Assembly: GCA_021776825.1 (NCBI GenBank)
Contig: JAJFFG010000102.1
Span: 1 to 54,411 of the forward strand
Direction: 5' to 3'
DNA from: Planctomycetota bacterium
GTDB lineage: Bacteria > Planctomycetota > JAJSAM01 > JAJVHW01
Length of the DNA: 54,411 bases
The notes under the pieces were generated by a model. That model was given only the letters and a program-made list of their open reading frames with translations, had not been told where the DNA came from and made no database searches. Of the stretch, positions 9,594-19,030 are shown one piece after another (position 1 is the stretch's first letter; each line of letters begins with the position of its first letter). The position numbers were made by a program, and so were the translations under genes.

Positions 9594-11301
9594 CCCGTCC
9601 CCGTCGCGCGCTCAGGGAGCGTCACGGTGCCGACGTCCGCAGCTGCTCCTCCGGTCGCTCGTGATCTGCGCCGCGTTCGGCAGCCTGCCGCGCGCTGCCC
9701 AGGCGGACGACCCTCCGCAGTTCACGGATGTCGCGGGGGAGAGCGGGCTGCGGTTCCGGCACGAGTTCGGTGCGAAGCGCGTCGAGAACCTGCTGCAGAC
9801 GACGGGAGCGGGTTGCGCGTTTCTCGACTACGACAACGACGGTTGGCTCGACGCCTTCATGGTGAACGGAACAACGCTCGACGAGAGCGGCGCGCCTGTG
9901 GCTGCCGGGGCGAAGAGACACGGGCTGTTCCACAACGACGGAGACGGCACCTTCTCGCGCGTCACGCAGACCGCGGGACTCGGGGAGTCGACCTACGGGC
10001 AGGGCTGCGCCTGCGCGGACTACGACGGGGATGGCTGGACGGACATCTACGTGACGAACTACGGGCCGAACCGTCTGTACCGCAATCGAGGTGACGGGAC
10101 GTTCGAGGATGTCTCTGCCAAGGCCGGTGTGGCGGATCCGCGTTGGAGCACCGGCGCGGTGTTCTTCGACCACGACGGCGACGGAGACCTCGATCTGTTC
10201 GTGGCGAACTACGTGCGCTATCGAGTCGGATCGAAGTCCGTCCACGCGTCGGCGCTCTCGAAACGCAGTGGCTACATCCGCTTCCCCGGGCCCCGCGACT
10301 ACGAAGCCGACGGCGACGTTCTCTATCGCAACAACGGCGACGGGACGTTCGCGGACGTTACGGTCGACGCCGGCGTAACCGCCCGCGGCAAGGGTCTCGG
10401 CGTGATCGCGTCGGACCTGGACTCGGACGGCGACCAGGATCTGTTCGTCGCGAACGACGCGAGTCCGAACTTCCTGTACCGCAACGACGGCGGCCACTTC
10501 GTCGAGGTCGCCGTGCGCGCGGGAGTCGCGTTCGACACAGAAGGCCGCGACACGGCTGCGATGGGCGTGGACGTCGCCGACGTGGACTCGGACGGCAAGC
10601 CCGACATCTTCGTCACCAACATGATCGGTGAGTTCAACAACCTGTACCGCAACGCCGGACGGCTCTCGTTCGAAGACGTGACGCGCCGCACCGGTCTGTC
10701 GGACGACAACTACCGCTACGTCGGCTGGGGGACGCGCCTCGTGGACTTCGACAACGATGGCCTGCTGGACTGCTTCGTGGCGAACGGGCACTTTGTCGAC
10801 GACGTCCAGGCACGCTCACAGAGCGTCACGTACGGGCAGCGCAACATGCTGTTCCTCGGCACGGAGCAAGGGACGTTTCGGAACGTAACGGGCGACTGCG
10901 GTGAGCACGTCCAGCGCAAGCGTGTCGGGCGCGGCGCGGCCGTGGGCGACTACGACCGCGACGGCGATCTCGACATCCTGCTCCTGAACTCGGGGGGGCG
11001 TTGCGAGCTCCTTCGCAACGACCTGCCGCAGAACGACCGCTGGTGCCAGGTCCGCCTGCGTGGGAAGTCCCCGAACACCCAGGCGCTGGGTGCGGTAGTG
11101 ACGATCACGTTCGGGAAGCGGAGCCGGCGGACGGAGGTACGTGCCGCGGGCTCCTACCTGAGCAGCAGCGATCCCACGGTGCATGTCGGTCTCGCGCGCG
11201 GACCGGCCAAGGGGACCGCCACGGTCGCTTGGCCGTCGGGCAAGCGCTCGAGACACGCCGTGACCGCGGGGTCCGTTGTGGTGATCGAGGAGCCCGAGTA
11301 G
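9556..11301 (+). CDS. CRTAC1-like protein (VCBS/FG-GAP repeats, ASPIC/UnbV)
   Basis: Exported protein of about 581 residues. A hydrophobic signal segment (LLLRSLVICAAFGSL) is followed by a seven-bladed propeller made of VCBS/FG-GAP repeats. Each blade carries an Asp-rich calcium loop of the DxDxDGxxD type, and seven can be counted (for example DYDNDGWLD, DHDGDGDLD, DLDSDGDQD, DVDSDGKPD). The ASPIC/UnbV domain closes the protein (VRLRGKSPNTQALGAVV ... VAWPSG). Such proteins are abundant in Planctomycetota and Acidobacteria and are thought to act outside the cytoplasm in binding. The start is uncertain: ATG 9532 and 9556 both overlap the porin-like gene. It converges with the GMC oxidoreductase gene with only 16 bases between. 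A decayed copy of its 3' part lies at 28417-28684. Confidence 0.88.
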   Translation: MSSSSLSSSSRTSPSPSRAQGASRCRRPQLLLRSLVICAAFGSLPRAAQADDPPQFTDVAGESGLRFRHEFGAKRVENLLQTTGAGCAFLDYDNDGWLDAFMVNGTTLDESGAPVAAGAKRHGLFHNDGDGTFSRVTQTAGLGESTYGQGCACADYDGDGWTDIYVTNYGPNRLYRNRGDGTFEDVSAKAGVADPRWSTGAVFFDHDGDGDLDLFVANYVRYRVGSKSVHASALSKRSGYIRFPGPRDYEADGDVLYRNNGDGTFADVTVDAGVTARGKGLGVIASDLDSDGDQDLFVANDASPNFLYRNDGGHFVEVAVRAGVAFDTEGRDTAAMGVDVADVDSDGKPDIFVTNMIGEFNNLYRNAGRLSFEDVTRRTGLSDDNYRYVGWGTRLVDFDNDGLLDCFVANGHFVDDVQARSQSVTYGQRNMLFLGTEQGTFRNVTGDCGEHVQRKRVGRGAAVGDYDRDGDLDILLLNSGGRCELLRNDLPQNDRWCQVRLRGKSPNTQALGAVVTITFGKRSRRTEVRAAGSYLSSSDPTVHVGLARGPAKGTATVAWPSGKRSRHAVTAGSVVVIEEPE

Positions 11302-11317
11302 ACGCAGCGGCGCGGCG

Positions 11318-12997
11318 TCAGTCGAGCCGTTCGACGATCCGATCCGCCACGCGGAACGAGTTCGCGTAGATGGTCCACGTGTAGGGCACGCTGCCGCCGG
11401 TCGGCATGAAGCTCCCATCCGTCACGTAGAGGTTCTCGACGTCGTGCGCGCGGCAGTCGCGATCCAGCACGGACGTGCGTGGGTCGTCTCCGAAGCGACA
11501 GGTCCCGGCGAGCAGGTTGGTCGAAGGACCCGCCGACGGTCGGGTACGAATCCGCTCGGCGCCCATCGCGCGCAGCACCTCGGCCCCACGCTCTGTGAGG
11601 AACTCGACCACGCGCTTGTTGCGGGGATGCCGACCGACCCGGACTCGGGCGACGGGAAGTCCCCAGTGGTCTCGAACGTCGGGGTCGAGCGTGACGTGGC
11701 AGTCGTCGTGCGGCATCCAGTCGGCGAACACCTCGAAACGTACGTGCTGCTCCTCGCGGAAGTGGCGGACGAGGCGCCGCTTGAGCGGCCAACCCCACAG
11801 AGGCCCGTTCTTCGCCGACGTCTGCGCGATCGCACGTGAGATCGGGTCGGGATGCAGGAGCAGGAAGTCGAGGGTTCCGCCTTTCATGCGAGCGGACCCG
11901 TTCTCGGGAGCGAACGAGTACCAGTCCTGCAGGGCGCGGTTGAGGAACGGGAACGGCGACCGCAACTCCTCGACCTCGGAGGTCGAGAACTTCTCGAACG
12001 GGAGGTGCCCGATACCGAACCCGGCCGCGGAGAACAGGAGGTTCTTGCCGACGAGCCCGTGCCGGTTGGCCAGTCCCCGTGGATGCGCCGGACCCGTGGA
12101 CATGAGCAGGAGCCGTGCGGTCTCGATGGCCTGACAGGCGACCACGAAGACCTTCGCGGTGACGCGGCGACGGCGTCGCTCTCGGTCGAAGTACTCGACC
12201 GCGACGGCGCGACCGCGAGCGTCGCTCACGATCCCGGCGGCCATCGACTCCGCACGGACTTCGCAGTTGCCGGTGGCCACGGCGCGCGACAGCAGTGCCG
12301 CGCGAGAACTTCCCTTCGCGCCGCTCGAGCATCCATACCCAGCACAGATGCCCGTGTACTCGCATCCGCGACGACCGTCCACAGGGTGCGGCAGGATTGC
12401 ACGCGGTACCGGGATCGGGTCGAGGCCCCGCTCGACGCAGGTGCGATCGAACCACTGGGCGAGCGGGTGCTCCACCAGCGGCGGATACGGGAAGTCGGCA
12501 CTGGAGCGACGATCCGCCAAGCCATGCTGGACCGCTCGACCGGACACGCCGACCACGCGCTCCACGCGGTCGTAGAACGGCTCGAGATCGTCATAGGAGA
12601 TCGGCCAGTCGGCGACGTTCGCGCCATCGACCGGTCCGAACTCCGAGAGCAGTCGGAAGTCCTGCGGCTTCAGTCGGTGGAAGAACCCGCTCATCAGGTT
12701 GGAGGCGCCGCCGACCAGACTCCCGTTCCAGAAGTCCCAGCCGGCCTCGGGTGTGGGCCGAGCGCTCCACCCACCCGAGCCGTTGCGGTCTTCGACCACC
12801 TGCGGCTCGAGGTGCAGGTCGGGCGTGTAGCTGTCGTGGCGGTCGCGACCGAGCTCGTCCTTGAAGAAGTCCTCGCGGCGCAGCCAGCGCCCCTTCTCGA
12901 TCACGACGACCGAGCGGCCAGCGGCCGCCACGGTCGCGGCCACGGGCCCGCCGCCGGCTCCGCTCCCGATGACACAGACGTCGAACTCGGGCATCAC
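11318..12997 (-). CDS. GMC-family FAD-dependent oxidoreductase
   Basis: Flavoprotein dehydrogenase of about 559 residues that oxidises an alcohol or sugar. The N-terminal Rossmann motif GSGAGGGPVAA binds FAD, GGASNLMSGF matches the second GMC signature area, and the C-terminus holds the conserved His and Asn of the GMC active site (VTDGSFMPTGGSVPYTWTIYANSFRVAD, here in part). A Cys-rich stretch CEYTGICAGYGC around residue 215 is like the region that carries an Fe-S cluster or structural Cys in gluconate- and fructose-dehydrogenase large subunits. The start GTG at 12997 overlaps the upstream subunit-3 stop (GTGA); the next codon is ATG. Together they form a two-gene operon. The substrate is unknown. 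The last part is duplicated as debris near 28684-28752. Confidence 0.9.
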   Translation of the reverse strand: MMPEFDVCVIGSGAGGGPVAATVAAAGRSVVVIEKGRWLRREDFFKDELGRDRHDSYTPDLHLEPQVVEDRNGSGGWSARPTPEAGWDFWNGSLVGGASNLMSGFFHRLKPQDFRLLSEFGPVDGANVADWPISYDDLEPFYDRVERVVGVSGRAVQHGLADRRSSADFPYPPLVEHPLAQWFDRTCVERGLDPIPVPRAILPHPVDGRRGCEYTGICAGYGCSSGAKGSSRAALLSRAVATGNCEVRAESMAAGIVSDARGRAVAVEYFDRERRRRRVTAKVFVVACQAIETARLLLMSTGPAHPRGLANRHGLVGKNLLFSAAGFGIGHLPFEKFSTSEVEELRSPFPFLNRALQDWYSFAPENGSARMKGGTLDFLLLHPDPISRAIAQTSAKNGPLWGWPLKRRLVRHFREEQHVRFEVFADWMPHDDCHVTLDPDVRDHWGLPVARVRVGRHPRNKRVVEFLTERGAEVLRAMGAERIRTRPSAGPSTNLLAGTCRFGDDPRTSVLDRDCRAHDVENLYVTDGSFMPTGGSVPYTWTIYANSFRVADRIVERLD

Positions 12998-13596
12998 CCA
13001 CCCCGCCCTTGCTCAGCGCGCGGCGGTCGCGGGTAGCGGCCGACGATGCCCAGCCAGGTCCAACCGACCTGCCCGGTGTTGACGCCGTAGACGGGATCTC
13101 CGAGCAGGGCCTCGAGTGTGTGGCGTAGCACGACTGCGGTCCAGTCACCGTCTGTCTCGTCGTGCAGTTCGTGCAGGAGTTCCGCCTGCGTGGCCTCGGC
13201 GAGAGCGGAGAAGCGCGTCACACCGCGACCCTCTGCCAACTCGTTCAAGCGCACGCTGCCGCGGCGGACGAGATCCCGAGCTTCCGAACCAATCAGGAAC
13301 AACATGGCACCGTCGAGATAGCCAATCGCGTTCACGTCCCGGGCACCCGGCGAGTCTGGTGCGCTCGGCAGGAGTCGGTCCTGCGCCGCAGCGATCGTCT
13401 CCCACTCCGCGGTGGTGAGACGTGCTCCCATCTCGTCGAGTTCCGCCATGCGCCAGCCGTCCTGCCGCGCGGCTCCGCAGCGCGCGAGCGCCCCCGCGAC
13501 GAGGCCCGCAGCCGCTATTCGAACGAGGAACTCACGTCGGCTCAGCCGATATCCCCATCCGCCACGGCTTGCTGTCTTCGGCAGTTCCGTCGTCAT
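12994..13596 (-). CDS. Gluconate 2-dehydrogenase subunit 3-like, Tat signal
   Basis: Small partner subunit of 200 residues for the GMC dehydrogenase. It has a twin-arginine signal (LSRREFLVRIAAAGLVAGAL) followed by a domain of the gluconate-dehydrogenase subunit 3 type (TTAEWETIAAAQDRLLPSAPDSPGARD). In the family the subunit helps fold and export the flavoprotein, which lacks its own signal, and the large subunit here indeed starts directly at its Rossmann fold. The two genes overlap by four bases. A periplasmic electron acceptor, perhaps one of the cytochromes c encoded at 16958-20403, is an inference from location. Confidence 0.85.
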   Translation of the reverse strand: MTTELPKTASRGGWGYRLSRREFLVRIAAAGLVAGALARCGAARQDGWRMAELDEMGARLTTAEWETIAAAQDRLLPSAPDSPGARDVNAIGYLDGAMLFLIGSEARDLVRRGSVRLNELAEGRGVTRFSALAEATQAELLHELHDETDGDWTAVVLRHTLEALLGDPVYGVNTGQVGWTWLGIVGRYPRPPRAEQGRGG

Positions 13597-13845
13597 GTCA
13601 ACGGCTCCTATGGCACCTCGTCGACAGAGCGAACACTCGGCGCTCTGCGCGTGTTTCGCGGGCGGGGCCAGCGGAACTCACCGATGCTACCTTGAGGAAC
13701 TGGCGCGACGCGCCGGGGTCCCGAGATGGGATGAGCAGGCTGGTCCCCCGGGCGCCGAGCGTCGTCAGCCTGATCGCTCGAGCCAAGCGCCCACCCGTCT
13801 CCTCGGAGTCGATGACAGCGCGGCGCACAACTCGGCGGTCGGCGG
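13597..13845 (-). other. Possible protease remnant
   Basis: No intact gene. The minus strand in a frame different from the upstream protease fragment reads LARAIRLTTLGARGTSLLI and then ASRQFLKVASVSSAG, which resembles the segment between the catalytic Asp and Ser regions of HtrA-like proteases. It is probably part of the same broken gene. Confidence 0.35.
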
Positions 13846-14304
13846 TCACTCGAGCAGGCTTCCACGCCGCTTCTCGATGCTCACGGTCAGTTGAATCTCC
13901 CGCCCGTGACGCAGCTTTCCGTCGTGCGTCTTGACCATGATCTTGTCCGCGCCGTCGACGACGTGTGCGGCGGTGAGAACGTGTCGTCGCGGCGAGACGA
14001 GCACCCCGCTGCCGAGAGAGCGCGCAGTCGCCGTTCCGGATGACGTGACCCTCCGCCGCTTGGTGAGGATCGTGACGACCGTGGGCAGAGCGCGTCGGTA
14101 GAGTTCGACGGCTTGCGCCTCGGCCGGCGTGAGATCGTCCGGGACGATGCGCTGCTTCGGCGCGGCGTGCTCGGGCGACGGCGTTCGCTCTGCGTGATCG
14201 TGTCCGTCGTGATCCTGTGCGAGGAGCGGAGTTGCGGCCGCCCCAATGCTCAGCACGAACGAGATCACGGCGACAGCGACTCCGACCCTGGTTGCGGAAG
14301 GCAT
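13846..14304 (-). pseudogene. Truncated HtrA/trypsin-like protease fragment
   Basis: Reads as the first part of an exported serine protease: a signal peptide (VAVAVISFVLSIGAAATPLLAQ) and a His-rich DHDGHDHAE linker, then LGSGVLVSPRRHVLTAAHVVDGADKI in pieces, in which TAAHV carries the catalytic His. The frame stops at 13846, before the Asp and Ser of the triad. A continuation that looks like the family exists in another frame down to about 13600, so a frameshift is likely. The ATG at 14304 is chosen because it begins the signal peptide. The stop is UGA, but it does not replace a redox Cys and is not a selenocysteine candidate. It could instead be a short expressed protein, but it would lack activity. 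Confidence 0.6.
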
Positions 14305-14747
14305 AGCGGCAGTACTCCTCGGCTGCCCCGGCCGCTTCGTCCGCGGGGGCCGCTCGGTCCCCGCACCGCGGTCGCGATCCCACGCCTGCGGCGGGACAGT
14401 TCGGTGAGCCAAACCACCGACGCTGCCTGGATAGTCCTCTCGAGCAGGGCCGGTGCCCTTCGTCTTCCCGCCAGGATCGGGCCGGCAGAGATCCCGACGA
14501 ACGTGCCCTCGGTGCGCGTCGCGCGGCGCGCGAGCAGCCCGCGAGCGGCGGAGCCGCGCGGACTTTAGCGATCGTCCGACGACTTCTCCGGCCGGTGTGA
14601 CCTACGTCACGCCGGATGGAGGGGAATGCCGAGAAGACGGGCCAATCGCGGCAAGGAGATGGACGGCCACGGACTAACTCGGCAGCGCCGTCGGTTCGCC
14701 AGTGACGACTCGGAATGACCTGAGACCTATCGCAGGGAGGACGACCG
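14305..14747. other. Intergenic, control region of toroid-like gene
   Basis: No supported gene. It holds a CRP/FNR-like palindrome at 14596-14611 and an AGGGAGG ribosome binding site just before 14748. Upstream of 14413 nothing else was recognised. Confidence 0.5.
14596..14611. promoter_or_regulatory. CRP/FNR-family operator candidate
   Basis: TGTGA-CCTACG-TCACG matches the CRP consensus TGTGA-N6-TCACA at nine of ten half-site bases. It lies 137 bases upstream of the toroid-like gene start, a plausible activator position. No CRP-family gene is present in the window. Confidence 0.45.
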
Positions 14748-16712
14748 ATGACACGTCGAGGGACCTACTATCGAGGGGGGTTGAGCGCCGCGCTAGCGCT
14801 GTTCACCCTCATTGCGCCGACAACCGCGCCGGCGCAGGAAGTGGCGAAGGGGAAGGTGGACCTCGACGAGGCAACCGGCCGTGACGTCCGTTACAACACC
14901 CAGGACGCCATGTATCTGGCGAACGAGGAGTGGCTCCTCTACGCGTGCGAGCTGCCCGCCGGCCAGACGGACATCGGGTCGGACTTCAACAACGACTCGT
15001 ACTGGTACTCCCGGTACAACCTGGGCAACCTGCTCTTCCGCTCGGGAATGGGGATCCACATGGTCCACAATCCCCTGTTCAAGAAGCACGCGGTCGAGGA
15101 CAAGAAGCCCGACGGCACGGCGATGTTCCCGACGCCGAAGGACTTTATGAAGTTCAAGATTCGGCAGTTCTGCGCCCGCACGGGCGTGCCTTGCCGGTTC
15201 GACGCCGGGAACATGGAGAACCCCAAGGCGTTCCCGCCGAAGGGTGCCTTCCCCATCTTCCTGGAGTTCGCGTCCGGATCGCCGCGCTTCACGCAGCCTC
15301 CGGTCCCCGGCGACTTCACGACGCTGCGCTGGGACCCGGCATCGATGGACAGGACGATCATGCTCGGCGCCGTCGGCCAGACGCTGCTCAAGCAGGTCCT
15401 GTGGGCCGAGGACTTCTTCGCGTACCACCGCAAGGGCCCGAACGGTGAGCAGTGGTTCGGCAACGACAAGGAGTACGGCAACGGCTTCCGCGGCGCCGCG
15501 CTGACCGCGCAGTGCATCACGAAGATGTTCACGCTCAAATCCGCGCTGGTCTACGACCCCAAGACCGGCAAGTTCGGCGGGATCGACCCGGCGACCTACG
15601 ACCCCATGCAGGGGCTCCGCTACCACCCGCACGCGATTCGCGCCAACCTCGCGATGAAGCCCGGCATGCCGCCGATGCCCACCAAGTGGGAAGTCGTCGA
15701 CCGGAGCAGCCATCTCGCGGACCAGGCGTCGCTCTTGTGGGGCGCGTCGGAGTTCTACTTCTACTCCGATCCCACCGTGAAGGACTCGTTCGACGGCGTG
15801 TTCGGCGACCAGGGCGACCACAAGACCAAGGGAGCCATGTTCCCGGCGGTGCCTCACAAGCTGTCCAAGGGACTGTCGGTGGTGGCGTTCAAGAACATGA
15901 TGGCGCTGCACTTCGACAAGGCGAATGGCACGTTCCACGGCGTGGCCGAGCCCGGCAAGAAGAGCGGGACGATCGCCACGGCCGATGCCGGTGTGGCGCT
16001 GGCAGCGCTTGCCAACGCGCAGAAGCGCCTGCACGACGGGCCACCGCCGCTGCTCGCGGGCATCAAGATGGCCATTGCGGCGCAGGGCAGCTTCCTCCGG
16101 GACAAGCTCCAGGGCGCCGACGGCGGTTTCCATGCCAGCTACGTCATCGGAAAGGGACCGAGCGGGGGAAAGAAGCAGCTCCTGAGCCAGGGTCTGGGCA
16201 TCCGTGGTCTGCTGGCGGCGTACTCCGCCACCGGGGACGCGAGCTTCAAGTCCGCGGCCGAGAAGGGCTACGCGTACATGAACAACACGCTCTGGCACCA
16301 CGGGGCGGGAACCTATCGCTCCGAGGTCGGGGCCAAGGTCTCGTCCTACACTCCGCGGAGCGTCGGAGCGACGCTTGGCGCGCTGCGTGAACTCGCGCTG
16401 CTACGCAGTGGCGACGAGCGCAAGAGCGTCGTGAAGCGGATCGACGCGTTCTTCGCCGCGACCCAGACCCAGCGGCGGCAACAGCTGGCCGAGATCGACC
16501 CGACCGGGGAGCCGATCCCCGCGATGGCCGAGATGATGAAGATGAAGGCCCAGTTGAAGGCTGTGATGGCCAAGGACCCTGCGCGCGGGAAGGCCATGAT
16601 GATGAAGATGGCCGACGTGGATGGTGACGGAGTGCCCAAGCCCGGTATGGCCGGTGGCGACTTCGGTTTCGCGCCGGTCCCGGCTGCGCTGATCAAGGTG
16701 GATACTCCCTGA
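14748..16712 (+). CDS. Exported toroid-like protein, paralogue of 6108-8156
   Basis: Exported protein of 654 residues with a signal peptide (SAALALFTLIAPTTAPAQ, cleavage AQ-EV). It shares its architecture with the lipoprotein at 6108: TQDAMYLANE, NDSYWYSRYN, HLADQASLLWGASEF, and paired helices (LLSQGLGIRGLLAAYSATGD). Both end in an EF-hand-like loop, here DVDGDGVPK followed by FGFAPVP. A Met/Lys-rich stretch (AEMMKMKAQLKAVMAKDP) precedes that loop and is absent from the paralogue. Met clusters of this kind can bind copper, but that is speculative. The start ATG at 14748 has AGGGAGG eight bases upstream. A strong hairpin follows at 16846. The eight-haem cytochrome gene lies downstream. Enzymatic function is unknown to me. 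Confidence 0.78.
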   Translation: MTRRGTYYRGGLSAALALFTLIAPTTAPAQEVAKGKVDLDEATGRDVRYNTQDAMYLANEEWLLYACELPAGQTDIGSDFNNDSYWYSRYNLGNLLFRSGMGIHMVHNPLFKKHAVEDKKPDGTAMFPTPKDFMKFKIRQFCARTGVPCRFDAGNMENPKAFPPKGAFPIFLEFASGSPRFTQPPVPGDFTTLRWDPASMDRTIMLGAVGQTLLKQVLWAEDFFAYHRKGPNGEQWFGNDKEYGNGFRGAALTAQCITKMFTLKSALVYDPKTGKFGGIDPATYDPMQGLRYHPHAIRANLAMKPGMPPMPTKWEVVDRSSHLADQASLLWGASEFYFYSDPTVKDSFDGVFGDQGDHKTKGAMFPAVPHKLSKGLSVVAFKNMMALHFDKANGTFHGVAEPGKKSGTIATADAGVALAALANAQKRLHDGPPPLLAGIKMAIAAQGSFLRDKLQGADGGFHASYVIGKGPSGGKKQLLSQGLGIRGLLAAYSATGDASFKSAAEKGYAYMNNTLWHHGAGTYRSEVGAKVSSYTPRSVGATLGALRELALLRSGDERKSVVKRIDAFFAATQTQRRQQLAEIDPTGEPIPAMAEMMKMKAQLKAVMAKDPARGKAMMMKMADVDGDGVPKPGMAGGDFGFAPVPAALIKVDTP

Positions 16713-16845
16713 CCTACTGAGACGACCACCGTCTGCTCGCGAGGGACTCGTGACGCACCCCGCCCCCCGAGACACAACCCGGGAGGGGAGGCCAGCGATC
16801 CCTCGCACGAGCAGCAGACCGCTCACGAGACGTGTGCAGACGAGG

Positions 16846-16873
16846 GGCAGGCGCCGTTCACGCGGCGCCTGCC
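16846..16873 (+). terminator. Hairpin terminator candidate
   Basis: A perfect 11-bp stem (GGCAGGCGCCG / CGGCGCCTGCC) with loop TTCACG lies between the toroid-like gene and the eight-haem cytochrome gene. It may end the former transcript or attenuate the latter. Confidence 0.6.
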
Positions 16874-16957
16874 GGCATCGACTCGCTCTCTCGGACCCGG
16901 CGCCCACACGTGCGCACGTTGTCCTGTCGCGTCCCCACCCTCACCCGGAGGTGCCAG

Positions 16958-19030
16958 TTGAAGAACACCTCCGCACCGATCTCTTCTCCTCGCAGTGGCG
17001 CGACCGGGGCGAGGAGTGCATCGTCGCGGTCTCGACTCCGCCGCGGGCTGCTCGGGCTCCTCGGACTTCTCGGACTCGTCGCGCTCGCTGGGACGCCCGC
17101 TCATCCCGCCGCCGCCGATGAGCAGGACGTCGGAGGATTCCGGCCCTACCAGGAGGCGTTCGCCGAGGTCCTCGACGAGCTCGGAACCAGCGGCGCGCCG
17201 GCTGGTCCCGTGTGGCTCGAACCGCAGGGGTTCGCGCGCAAGGAGGGCTGTACCAGCTGCCACCTGGGGATCGGCGACAATCGCTTCCTCTACGCCCGGC
17301 AGCCCTACCGGCGACACACGGGGCACCACCTCGAGGACCACTCCGCCGAGCGGTTCGGCTGCACCGTGTGCCACGGCGGGGTCGCCGACGCTCTCGACTT
17401 CGCGTCCGCCGGACATGCCGCGCGGAGCGACGCGCGCCGTCGCGAGAGTTGGGAACGACAGTTGTCCTGGCGGCCGCCTGGCGAAGACGGCATGGTGCCG
17501 CTCGCGGCAATCACGGGGCGCTGCACCCTGTGTCATCCTGCGAACGACCTGCCCGCGGGCGGAGAGCCGTATGGCGTATCCCGCTCGCTGGTTGCGCAGA
17601 AACGGTGCGCGGCCTGCCACCGCTTTCGCGACGAGCCCGTCACGGCTGTGCGGCGCGCCGAGACGCTCGACGACATCGGTTCGAAGGTCGGGGCTGGGTG
17701 GCTCACGGCGTTCCTCGAAGACCCACACGCCGTTCGTCCCGGCACGGCGATGCCGGCATATCGTTACAGTGCGGAGGAGGTCAGCGTGCTCGCCGAGCAC
17801 CTCCTGTCGCTCGGCGTCGGGGAGGCAACCGGGGCCGGCCAGGACCCCGCCGTGGATGCCGGTGCCGTCGAACGCGGCCGCGCCGCGATCGTCGAGCGGA
17901 AGTGCCGCACCTGCCACGACCTCCCGGGTATCGAGGACGAAGGATTCGTCCGCCAACGGAAGATCGGTCCCTCGTTGGCCCGCGTCGGCGAGAAGCTCCG
18001 TCCGGCGTGGATTCGCGCGTGGCTCGCCGACCCCCATGCCGTGCGGCCCGGCAACGGCATGCCGCGCTTCCGACTGACCGCACCGGAGATCGCCGACCTC
18101 ACCGCCTACCTCTCGTCCTTGAGGCAGCCGGGAGCCGCACCTCCCGCGGTCGCAGCCGCGGCGACCACCGCTGGTGGCAACCCTGCCGCGGCTGCGGCCA
18201 AGTATCGTTGCACGGCTTGCCACGCTATCCGCGGACTCGACAGCGCGCCGCCCGCCCGCATCGACTCGCGAACCGTCGGGCCTGCCATCTTCGCCCGGCT
18301 CGCGCAACGCGATCTCGAGGGAGGGAACCTCGAAGGGCCAGGCCGCCTGTTCCACCAGGACGCGGCCGCACCGCGGCTGTTCGCGGACGGCGAGGACGCG
18401 ACCCCGTTGCTCACGTTCCTCGCCGGCCAGGCAGACGTGCCGATCCCCGACGCTCTGCGGAGGCCGCAGTCGGCGAAGTCGCAGGGATTCGATGGTTCAG
18501 TGGCGGCGGGCGGACTCGTGCAGGAGTTGCGCTGCCTTTCCTGTCACACGATCCGCGGCAGCGGCGGGGACACGGGACCCGACCTGACGTTCGCGGGAAG
18601 CAGGCTGCAGCGTGACTGGCTCGTAGGATTCCTCCAGCGACCCGACGCAATCCGTCCGATGAACAGGGCGCGCATGCCGAACCTCGGCCTGACCGAGCGA
18701 GAGGCGGAGACGCTGGCGGACTGGATCGTGTCGGACCTGAGGTCCCCAGACGTCGAGGCGGGCGAACCTGACCTGGAGTCGGCGTTCGCGTTCGTGGGTG
18801 CGGCGAAGGTGAAGACCCCCTACGGCTGCATCACGTGCCACACGATCGGGGATCACGGCGGCCGCGTGGGTCCCGAGCTCACGCATGTCGGGAGCCGACT
18901 GACGACGAAGTGGATCTTCCACTGGATCAAGGATCCCAAGCGCTGGATCCACGACGTCCGCATGCCGAATTTTGAGATGGACGAAGAGGACCTCGCCGCC
19001 ATCACGAAGTATCTGAGTGAGCAGCGATGA
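16958..19030 (+). CDS. Octahaem cytochrome c
   Basis: Periplasmic multihaem electron carrier of 690 residues. Eight CxxCH haem sites can be counted: CTSCH, CTVCH, CTLCH, CAACH, CRTCH, CTACH, CLSCH and CITCH. The first three sit in a compact N-terminal part; the rest are arranged as repeated class-I cytochrome c domains, several with a Met ligand after a shared phrase (DPHAVRPGTAMP, DPHAVRPGNGMP, RMPNL, RMPNF). Start TTG at 16958 is preferred because GGAGGTG lies five bases upstream and it places the signal peptide (GLLGLLGLLGLVALAGTPAHPAAA) about 30 residues in. The stop overlaps the next cytochrome gene by four bases (ATGA), so they form an operon. The pair probably passes electrons from envelope dehydrogenases to a terminal acceptor. 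Confidence 0.9.
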   Translation: MKNTSAPISSPRSGATGARSASSRSRLRRGLLGLLGLLGLVALAGTPAHPAAADEQDVGGFRPYQEAFAEVLDELGTSGAPAGPVWLEPQGFARKEGCTSCHLGIGDNRFLYARQPYRRHTGHHLEDHSAERFGCTVCHGGVADALDFASAGHAARSDARRRESWERQLSWRPPGEDGMVPLAAITGRCTLCHPANDLPAGGEPYGVSRSLVAQKRCAACHRFRDEPVTAVRRAETLDDIGSKVGAGWLTAFLEDPHAVRPGTAMPAYRYSAEEVSVLAEHLLSLGVGEATGAGQDPAVDAGAVERGRAAIVERKCRTCHDLPGIEDEGFVRQRKIGPSLARVGEKLRPAWIRAWLADPHAVRPGNGMPRFRLTAPEIADLTAYLSSLRQPGAAPPAVAAAATTAGGNPAAAAAKYRCTACHAIRGLDSAPPARIDSRTVGPAIFARLAQRDLEGGNLEGPGRLFHQDAAAPRLFADGEDATPLLTFLAGQADVPIPDALRRPQSAKSQGFDGSVAAGGLVQELRCLSCHTIRGSGGDTGPDLTFAGSRLQRDWLVGFLQRPDAIRPMNRARMPNLGLTEREAETLADWIVSDLRSPDVEAGEPDLESAFAFVGAAKVKTPYGCITCHTIGDHGGRVGPELTHVGSRLTTKWIFHWIKDPKRWIHDVRMPNFEMDEEDLAAITKYLSEQR

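Noticed and set aside
13846..13848. UGA stop of the protease fragment as a further selenocysteine codon
   Set aside because: It does not fall at a conserved Cys or redox motif, and the frame after it runs only about 25 codons and does not match the family.
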